The position numbers were made by a program, and so were the translations under genes. A stretch of DNA of 11,319 bases from Deltaproteobacteria bacterium (lineage in GTDB: Bacteria; Desulfobacterota; Syntrophobacteria; B119-G9): contig QMLL01000025.1 of the NCBI GenBank assembly GCA_003646715.1, forward strand, positions 1-11,319, in the 5' to 3' direction. A model generated the notes under the pieces. It saw only the letters and a program-made list of their open reading frames with translations, was not told the DNA's origin and did not search any database. This document shows, piece after piece, positions 6,398-11,319 of this stretch (positions within the stretch are counted from its first letter, which is position 1; each line of letters opens with the position of its first letter).

Positions 6398-6949
6398 ATG
6401 TTGAGAGAAAATCCGATCACCTCGTGGAACAGTGAGAAAAAAAGCCCATCGGTCTCTGAAGAAGCATATGTGGACCCATCCGCTGTGCTTATCGGAGATG
6501 TAAGAATTGATAAAGGGGTCTATGTTGCTCCACAGGTAGTTTTGCGCGCTGATGAAGGGGGCCCGATCGTAATAGGGGAGGGGACGAATGTCCAGGATGG
6601 TGTTATAATGCATGCCTTACTTGGTACAAAGATAGTTGTCGGGCCCAATTGCTCCATCGCTCACGGTGCCATCCTACATGGTCCGGTAGAACTGGAAGAA
6701 GACATATTTGTCGGCTTTCGAGTGCTGCTGTTCAAGTGCAGGATAGGAAAGGGAAGTTTTATCGGTCATTGTGCTTCGGTGAGCGGTGTGGATCTTCCTT
6801 CTTCTGTAAAAGTTCCGGAAAGGGGTTTTGTTAAGTCGGAAACTGGCGTTTCAGCTCTTGATACGATATCCGAGGAAGAGAGAGAGTTTAAAAAAGAGGT
6901 TTTAAGGGTTAACGGAGAACTTGCTAAAGGTTATCTAGCGCTGGCATAG
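6398..6949 (+). CDS. Gamma-class carbonic anhydrase, CamH-like
   Basis: The 183-residue left-handed beta-helix protein probably works as a trimer that interconverts CO2 and bicarbonate. It aligns by eye with Methanosarcina thermophila Cam: NPITSWN (5-11), YVDPSAVLIGDVRI (24-37), RADEGGPIVIG (50-60), TNVQDGVIMHAL (63-74), SIAHGAILHGPV (86-97) and the C-terminal helix ending ELAKGYLALA. The three zinc/iron ligands are present as H72, H89 and H94 (Cam H81, H117, H122), as are R50, D52, E53 and Q66 (Cam R59, D61, E62, Q75). The acidic loop carrying Cam E84 is absent, which is the CamH pattern. No signal peptide is seen, so it is probably cytoplasmic, supplying CO2 or bicarbonate for anaerobic carbon metabolism. 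The ATG at 6398 follows a strong GAGGAGG at 6385-6391. Its stop lies three bases from that of the convergent MinD-like gene. Confidence 0.85.
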   Translation: MLRENPITSWNSEKKSPSVSEEAYVDPSAVLIGDVRIDKGVYVAPQVVLRADEGGPIVIGEGTNVQDGVIMHALLGTKIVVGPNCSIAHGAILHGPVELEEDIFVGFRVLLFKCRIGKGSFIGHCASVSGVDLPSSVKVPERGFVKSETGVSALDTISEEEREFKKEVLRVNGELAKGYLALA

Positions 6950-6952
6950 TAG

Positions 6953-7837
6953 TTATAGGATCTCGGAAAAGCGTTTAACATCAAGAACAAAAGGGCTTTC
7001 AGGAAACATGTCAACAAGCGGCTTTCTTATGGCAACACTCAGTGGGAGCTTTTCATCTTCTGGGAGTACATAAAAATGGTACTCGCTCACTCCGAGATAT
7101 TGATTGAGCAAAGACGAAAATGCTCTGGCAACCTGATTGCCCTCGTCTTTTTTGGCTCTGTTGAATATCACTGTGAAAGCTGATCTGTTAACAATCGATT
7201 CAAAATCATTCCCAAGAGTCTCGTCTTCCTTTTTCAGGTATGCAAGTATCTGGGGAACTGTTTTTAATCCAAGGCTATTTTCGGGATTTTTCAATTCTGT
7301 CAGGGTTGAAAGTGTATCGAACCTTCTATTTTTTCGTAAGTATCGTTCCATTTGTCTGAAAATGTAGCTTTTCAGGAAAGAATACGAATTCATTACGCTG
7401 GTGATTTCCGGGCTGGTAATGACGATTTTTCTGTCCCCTATTGAATAAAAATCAAGAATATTGTACGCAGTTCCTGCGCCCAGATCGAGAATGACAATGT
7501 CGTAGTCCAGTTTCTTGATATGGCTTATTAGCTTCATCTTGGTCTGGTAAAAGATGTTTGCCAAACCAGGAACGTGCCCTGCACCTGATATTAGAAACAC
7601 ATTCTGATACCCTGTACGAATAACTATATCTTCAAGGGACTTAACCGACTTGCCCAGGAAGGAAAAGAGGTTAACCTCTGTTTGCATAGCATTAAACATC
7701 ACATGCAGGTTTGCTGCTCCCAAATCGAGATCTATTGCCAGTACTCTGTATTCTGATTGACCGAGAATAACGGCAAGGTTAGCTACAAAAACTGTTTTGC
7801 CCACACCGCCCTTGGGCCCTGCAACCGAAATGATCAT
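6953..7837 (-). CDS. MinD/ParA-family P-loop ATPase
   Basis: The 294-residue protein has a deviant Walker A KGGVGKT (9-15, with signature lysine K9 and P-loop K14), switch I DLDLGAANLH (36-45, D36 and D38) and Walker B DIVILDLGAG (113-122, D118). GPKGGVGKT at the very N terminus and the DLDLGAANLH form place it near the MinD/FlhG (FleN) branch rather than plasmid ParA. It lacks an obvious C-terminal MinD amphipathic membrane helix, because it ends DVKRFSEIL. There is an insertion of basic character (YLRKNRRF) around 166-173. The ATG at 7837 has TTGAGG five bases upstream. It lies 144 bases downstream of the NtrC-type gene on the same strand and may be co-transcribed. No flagellar, chemotaxis, min or parB gene is visible, so the target it positions or regulates is unknown. 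Confidence 0.85.
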   Translation of the reverse strand: MIISVAGPKGGVGKTVFVANLAVILGQSEYRVLAIDLDLGAANLHVMFNAMQTEVNLFSFLGKSVKSLEDIVIRTGYQNVFLISGAGHVPGLANIFYQTKMKLISHIKKLDYDIVILDLGAGTAYNILDFYSIGDRKIVITSPEITSVMNSYSFLKSYIFRQMERYLRKNRRFDTLSTLTELKNPENSLGLKTVPQILAYLKKEDETLGNDFESIVNRSAFTVIFNRAKKDEGNQVARAFSSLLNQYLGVSEYHFYVLPEDEKLPLSVAIRKPLVDMFPESPFVLDVKRFSEIL

Positions 7838-7981
7838 TTAGCCTCAAACTTATCTTGTTCTATTTCGTGAGGTTCTGAGTAACTTGAACTTCAATATAGA
7901 TGTTAATTTATTCTTCTAGGCAATCTTGTTTATCACATTTAATTTACCACACCGGGTAACGGAATATAAAATTTTCTTATC

Positions 7982-9337
7982 TTAAGAGTTGAGCTTATAG
8001 CGTTTTAGTTTGCGCCACAGGGATACGCGATCTATTCCCAGTATCTCGGCTGCTCTTGTCTTATTTCCCTTTGTTTGTTTCAGGACCCACTCTATGTATT
8101 CTCTTTCGTTTTCTTCGAGGGTGAGAAATTCTCTTCTCTTGTGACGTCTTATGAGGTGAGGATATTGCTGAAGATCCAGGGGGAGATGGGATAACTCTAT
8201 TGTGGGGCCCTGAGCAATTGCCACCGCTCTTTCTATGATATTTTCGAGCTCTCTTACATTACCGGGAAATTCATAGTTTATAAGAGTTTCTATTACCTCG
8301 TCAGATATTCTCTTGATATTTTTTTTCTGAATTTCACAGAATTTTTTAAGAAAGTGATTCGCCAGTAATGGAATATCGTCCTTGCGATCTACAAGCGGCG
8401 GCAGGTACAGGCTTATGACGTTCAATCGATAGTAAAGATCTTGCCGGAATTTCCCCTTGCCAACCTCTTTTTTAAGATCCTTGTTTGTGGCGGCGAGCAC
8501 CCTGATGTCCACCGGAATTTCAACGGTACCCCCAACCCTGATAAGCTTCTTTTCCTGTATTACTCTGAGAAGCTTAACCTGCATCGAAAGAGGCATATCC
8601 CCGATTTCGTCCAGAAGAATTGTGCCGCCTTGGGCTGCTTCGAGAAGTCCTTTCTTGACACCCCGTGCTCCGGTAAAGGCCTCCTTCTCGTGGCCGAACA
8701 GTTCGTTGCTCAGGAGTTCTTCAGAAAACGCTCCGCAATTTATTGCTAGAAATCTTTTGTCTGCTCTTGGACTCAACTGGTGTATCAACTTTGCCACTAG
8801 CTCCTTCCCTGTGCCTGTTTCACCGAGAATGAGGACATTACAATCGGTTGGTGCTATCTGTTCAATGGTCTTTTTTAGTTCCATAATTTTCTGGCTCTTG
8901 CCGAGTAACGGGAATGTGCCTTTTTGAGTCTCTACCAGGCGCCGCAGTTCCGTGATTTCTTTTTTCAATTTTCTTTTTTCCAACGCTTTTTTGACCAGTA
9001 TCCTGACCTCATCAATGTTGTATGGTTTGGCCAGATAGTGGTAAGCACCTTTTTGCATGGCTTCAACTGCTGAGCAAACGGTTGCATAACCGGTAATTAC
9101 AATGACTTCCACGTCTGGGTAAGTACTTTTAGTCCTTTCGAGCACCTGCATCCCGTCCACGTGCTGCATTCTCAAATCGGTTAATACCAGATCAAATTCT
9201 TTCCTTTCCAGTTCATCCAGTGCCCGGGTTCCACTATCAACCGATACAACTTCATATCCTTCCTTTTTAAGAATATGCTCAAGATTTTCCCGGGCAATAA
9301 CTTCGTCGTCTACAACGAGGATTCGTGGCGTCTCCAT
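7982..9337 (-). CDS. NtrC-family sigma-54-dependent response regulator
   Basis: The 451-residue protein has the classic three-part layout. The receiver (about 4-120) has D10/D11, phosphoacceptor D54, T82 and K104-P105. The AAA+ sigma-54 activator domain (about 143-375) has Walker A GETGTGKE (172-179), Walker B GGTILLDEIGD (237-247) and a FPGNVREL segment (357-364). The C-terminal Fis-type helix-turn-helix (about 424-447) reads NKTRAAEILGIDRVSLWRKL. The sigma-54-contacting loop reads EAFTGA (219-224) instead of GAFTGA. When phosphorylated by its kinase it should form a ring and open sigma-54 promoters. The start at 9337 is 12 bases after the kinase stop codon, so the two form an operon. The ribosome binding site is a modest AGAAAGAGAAAAG. 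Likely targets are the dyads at 10836-10857 and 10927-10948. Confidence 0.93.
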   Translation of the reverse strand: METPRILVVDDEVIARENLEHILKKEGYEVVSVDSGTRALDELERKEFDLVLTDLRMQHVDGMQVLERTKSTYPDVEVIVITGYATVCSAVEAMQKGAYHYLAKPYNIDEVRILVKKALEKRKLKKEITELRRLVETQKGTFPLLGKSQKIMELKKTIEQIAPTDCNVLILGETGTGKELVAKLIHQLSPRADKRFLAINCGAFSEELLSNELFGHEKEAFTGARGVKKGLLEAAQGGTILLDEIGDMPLSMQVKLLRVIQEKKLIRVGGTVEIPVDIRVLAATNKDLKKEVGKGKFRQDLYYRLNVISLYLPPLVDRKDDIPLLANHFLKKFCEIQKKNIKRISDEVIETLINYEFPGNVRELENIIERAVAIAQGPTIELSHLPLDLQQYPHLIRRHKRREFLTLEENEREYIEWVLKQTKGNKTRAAEILGIDRVSLWRKLKRYKLNS

Positions 9338-9349
9338 CTTTTCTCTTTC

Positions 9350-10789
9350 TTATGAATTACTCTTAATTGGCAAACGAATGGTAAAACGGGTTCCTTCTCC
9401 GGGTTTACTTCGAACCGAAATTGAACCCTTGTGTTTTTGTATTATTCCGTAAACTATTGATAAACCAAGGCCTGTGCCGGCCCCAACTTCCTTGGTGGTA
9501 AAAAATGGATCAAAAATGTTACTCAAATATTCTTCGGGTATCCCAACACCCGTATCTTCAACTGTTATTATTGCCTGGTGCTTTAAGTCATCCTTCTTAG
9601 CCTTGATGAATATTTCACCGGGTGGCGATTCTATCGCCTGGGTAGCGTTTATCAAAAGGTTTAGGAACGCCTCCTGAATGCGCTGTGCGTCCAGGTCTAA
9701 AACAAGATCTTTCGGAATGTCCGTGATAATTTCTATTCCGGCAGGAACTTGGCTTGAAATCAACCTGATAGATTTTTCCACTACTTCCGCCAGAGGCGTA
9801 GGTTTCAAAGAAAACTCCTTTTCCCTGGAAAACTCAAGGAGTCCTTTTACTATGTCCCGGGCACGGTTGACCTCTCTCTGGATATTCCCCAGCATTTTCT
9901 TTACAAAATCCAGGTTGGCCTGGTCAATTTCCTCGAAAAGTATCTGGCAGGAAGTTGAAATATTATTGAGAGGATTGTTCAGCTGATGTGCTACCCCGGA
10001 TGTCAGGGTTCCCAATGACGAAAGTTTTTTTGCCTGAACCAGTTGATCTTGTCGTTTTTCCAGCTCTTTTACCATCCTGTTGAAAGCTTCTACCACCCGC
10101 TGGGTTTCGTCTCTTGTATCGTACACAGGAAGAGGCCTGAAATTACCTCGGGCTATCCTTAATGTTGTTTTTTCAATAACTTGTAGCGGGCGTATTATTT
10201 TCTTCGCCACGAAGGGTACAAGAAATATTCCGATAACTATTAGCAGAATCAAACCTGATAGCAGTTGAGTTTTCAGGAGCTTGGTTATGTTGAGTATTTC
10301 CTTTCTTTCAAAGTCCATGAGCGCCGTTGAAAGCTCAACAAGCTCCTTTCCCATGTTTCGAATATCCTCTTCGAGTGCATGGATTATCTTCTTGTTTCCA
10401 ATTCCGTGGTAACTGAGGAGCTCTTTCATGTGTTTTCGATACTGCAGGAGTTTCTCTTCCAGGGTGTGTAAATAAGTGGCCCCCTTGAGGCCTTTTAATT
10501 CAGGGGCAATTTTTTTTACAGTATCCAGTGCCTTTTTTATGTAGTTGCTGTTTTCTTCGATGTCTTCGGGAAGTCCGTAGAGAAAATAATTCTTTTCGTA
10601 CCTTCTTATTTCAAGGATGGTGTTCTTTAAATCATCGGCTATTTGTACAAAATGAACTTTCTTTTCGATTTTTCTCAAGTAGTGATGAGAAAGAAAGCCA
10701 ATGCAGCCTACCGCAAGTATGCAGATACTCAACCCAACTATAATTTTCTGGCGAATATTTAGGTATATTGGCAATCGAAACTTTCTCAT
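9350..10789 (-). CDS. Membrane sensor histidine kinase (NtrB-like, HAMP)
   Basis: The 479-residue protein has transmembrane helix 1 at about 15-34 and an all-helical periplasmic sensor region at about 37-173, which contains IRRYEKNYFLYG (61-72), reminiscent of helical bimodular-type ligand domains. Transmembrane helix 2 lies at about 176-195 and HAMP at about 196-250. HisKA carries the phosphorylated H268 in SGVAHQLNNPLNNIS, and HATPase_c has N box NLLINATQ (377-384), G1 DTGVGIP (412-418), F box FDPFFTTK and G2 GAGTGLGLS (436-444). The SGVAHQLNNPL H box and overall style are of the NtrB/ZraS-like group that pairs with NtrC regulators. The ATG at 10789 has GGGAG about 11 bases upstream. It is first in an operon with the regulator gene. 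Both the cognate NtrC-type receiver and the similar receiver inside the Lon-type protease are possible phosphotransfer partners. The ligand is unknown. Confidence 0.92.
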   Translation of the reverse strand: MRKFRLPIYLNIRQKIIVGLSICILAVGCIGFLSHHYLRKIEKKVHFVQIADDLKNTILEIRRYEKNYFLYGLPEDIEENSNYIKKALDTVKKIAPELKGLKGATYLHTLEEKLLQYRKHMKELLSYHGIGNKKIIHALEEDIRNMGKELVELSTALMDFERKEILNITKLLKTQLLSGLILLIVIGIFLVPFVAKKIIRPLQVIEKTTLRIARGNFRPLPVYDTRDETQRVVEAFNRMVKELEKRQDQLVQAKKLSSLGTLTSGVAHQLNNPLNNISTSCQILFEEIDQANLDFVKKMLGNIQREVNRARDIVKGLLEFSREKEFSLKPTPLAEVVEKSIRLISSQVPAGIEIITDIPKDLVLDLDAQRIQEAFLNLLINATQAIESPPGEIFIKAKKDDLKHQAIITVEDTGVGIPEEYLSNIFDPFFTTKEVGAGTGLGLSIVYGIIQKHKGSISVRSKPGEGTRFTIRLPIKSNS

Positions 10790-10835
10790 ATTTGAATATC
10801 TCCCTTTTCCTGCTTTTTTGCTTTAAAGATATCCC

Positions 10836-10857
10836 CTTTTGTTACAAAATGCAACAG
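10836..10857. promoter_or_regulatory. Upstream activator dyad, copy 1
   Basis: The core TGTTACA-AAA-TGCAACA (10840-10856) is an imperfect palindrome of 7-base arms around 3 bases. The 22-base site is the reverse complement of the copy at 10927-10948 with one mismatch. Its centre is about 199 bases upstream of the predicted sigma-54 start and 59 bases upstream of the kinase start codon, so it may also autoregulate the kinase operon. Confidence 0.6.
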
Positions 10858-10926
10858 TTCCTTTGCGATTTTGCAATAGTTAATAATGTATTGAAATTAC
10901 GGGCATTCACTCATTTTGGCTTTTTT

Positions 10927-10948
10927 CTGTTGCATTATGTAACAAAAG
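10927..10948. promoter_or_regulatory. Upstream activator dyad, copy 2
   Basis: The core TGTTGCA-TTA-TGTAACA (10928-10944) is the inverted partner of copy 1. The two centres are 88 bases apart. This centre lies about 110 bases upstream of the predicted sigma-54 start, a normal enhancer distance for an NtrC-family activator. Confidence 0.6.
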
Positions 10949-11020
10949 TATCATTTTTTGAACATTTATTGGTTGGAATACTTATCTAAGAATTCCAGTA
11001 TGTTATGCCGGAAACAAATT

Positions 11021-11037
11021 TTGGCACACACTTTGAT
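11021..11037 (+). promoter_or_regulatory. Sigma-54 (-24/-12) promoter candidate
   Basis: TTGGCACACACTTTGAT matches the -24 box (TTGGCAC) fully and keeps the GG-N10 spacing. The -12 dinucleotide, however, is GA rather than GC. Transcription would start near 11047, 44 bases before the ATG at 11091. The divergent NtrC-type regulator and two upstream dyads support the call. Confidence 0.45.
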
Positions 11038-11090
11038 GTAATAGTTAGTGAAAACGTTGAAATAAATCTCAAAAGAATGGAGGTCATGTT

Positions 11091-11267
11091 ATGAGCTTAA
11101 AAGAAAAGTTGGAAAAAGTTATGATGGCTGTAACCTTTGCCGAATCCGGGCAGCATGATACTGCTCTAAAGATAATGGCAGAGGAAAAGGTTGATCGCAA
11201 GGTGCAGAGGAAGGTTGTAAGGCCAAGACCCAGGAAAGAGATGCGGGCTCGCGCGGTTAAAAAGTAG
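11091..11267 (+). CDS. 58-residue conserved-type basic small protein
   Basis: The ATG at 11091 is preceded by GGAGG (11079-11083), and the frame ends with TAG at 11265-11267. The N-terminal half is a predicted amphipathic helical hairpin, MSLKEKLEKVMMAVTFAESG then QHDTALKIMAEE. The C-terminal half is very basic and arginine/proline-rich (KVVRPRPRKEMRARAVKK). The AVTFAESGQHDTA segment resembles SAVILAEVGLHEKA in the broken universal-stress-like gene at 3268-3849. No enzyme motif, signal peptide or membrane segment is seen, and I do not recognise a named family. As the first gene after the sigma-54-like promoter it is probably the leading cistron of the operon controlled by the divergent kinase/regulator pair. 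Confidence 0.75.
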   Translation: MSLKEKLEKVMMAVTFAESGQHDTALKIMAEEKVDRKVQRKVVRPRPRKEMRARAVKK

Positions 11268-11295
11268 TAGAGAGTGGGGAAAGGAGGAGCTACGG

Positions 11296-11319
11296 ATGAT
11301 AAAGAAATTAAAAGAGAAG
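11296..11319 (+). CDS. Start of an unidentified gene, cut by the window edge
   Basis: An ATG at 11296 follows a strong AAGGAGGAG ribosome binding site and 28 bases of spacing from the previous stop codon. Only eight codons (MIKKLKEK) are visible. The lysine-rich start resembles MFERIFKKFFKK of the broken universal-stress-like gene, so a related protein is possible, but eight residues cannot decide it. It is probably the second gene of the operon that begins at 11091. Confidence 0.5.

Larger units (their letters stand above)
10790..11090. other. 301-base divergent control region
   Basis: This region separates the kinase operon (minus) from the small-protein operon (plus). It contains two dyads, a sigma-54-like element (all listed separately) and A+T-rich DNA. 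A weak sigma-70 candidate for the kinase is TTGCAT-N17-TATCTT on the minus strand (10854-10826), whose -35 overlaps the left dyad. Short open frames here look non-coding. Confidence 0.5.

Noticed and set aside
7884..7894. TTGAACTTCAA palindrome upstream of the MinD-like gene
   Set aside because: It is short, A+T-rich and expected by chance at this length; there is no second copy nearby.
8457..8927. Plus-strand open frame of 156 codons
   Set aside because: It is antisense to the conserved AAA+ domain of the NtrC-type regulator and has no coding character of its own.
10768..10989. Plus-strand open frame of 73 codons with a hydrophobic product
   Set aside because: It overlaps the kinase start and both dyads, is rich in F/L because of A+T-rich DNA, and lacks a ribosome binding site.

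Overview
The window looks like a chromosomal segment of an anaerobic Desulfobacterota-type bacterium (the former Deltaproteobacteria, perhaps a Syntrophobacterales-like sulfate reducer or syntroph). This is inferred from gene content and style: a moderate A+T base composition, a Lon-type protease with an embedded response-regulator domain, a sigma-54 two-component pair, a MinD-like ATPase, a CamH-type gamma-carbonic anhydrase, an FdhD-family protein and a decayed universal-stress-like gene. No rRNA, tRNA, CRISPR array, insertion sequence or phage gene was seen.

Layout from left to right. The left edge holds the start of a small zinc-ribbon protein on the minus strand (1-92), divergent from an fdhD-family gene (192-974, plus). 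Convergent to fdhD is a Lon-type protease whose AAA+ module is interrupted by a CheY-like receiver (1028-3043, minus). Diverging from it on the plus strand are a universal-stress-like gene broken by two compensating frameshifts (3268-3849) and a 28-residue single-span membrane peptide with a strong ribosome binding site (3901-3987). A strong hairpin terminator (4006-4031) separates these from a convergent SLC13/DASS-type permease with two TrkA-C-like domains (4063-5877, minus). A 520-base divergent intergenic region full of inverted repeats follows, and then a gamma-carbonic anhydrase (6398-6949, plus).

The right third is a minus-strand set: a membrane sensor histidine kinase (10789-9350), an NtrC-family sigma-54 activator (9337-7982) and a MinD/ParA-like ATPase (7837-6953). 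Divergent from the kinase is a 301-base control region. It carries two near-identical 22-base dyads in opposite orientation and a near-consensus -24/-12 sigma-54 element. Downstream lie a 58-residue protein gene (11091-11267) and the first eight codons of another gene (from 11296) that runs off the edge.

How the parts may work together (inference). The kinase and NtrC-type regulator probably activate the divergent operon starting at 11091 through the paired dyads and sigma-54. The receiver inside the Lon protease is roughly half identical to the NtrC-type receiver and shares almost all of its first helix, the region that normally sets kinase specificity. The same kinase could therefore also control a protease. 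The 58-residue protein shares a short helix motif with the N-terminal part of the broken universal-stress-like gene, which hints that both loci belong to one stress or energy-state response.
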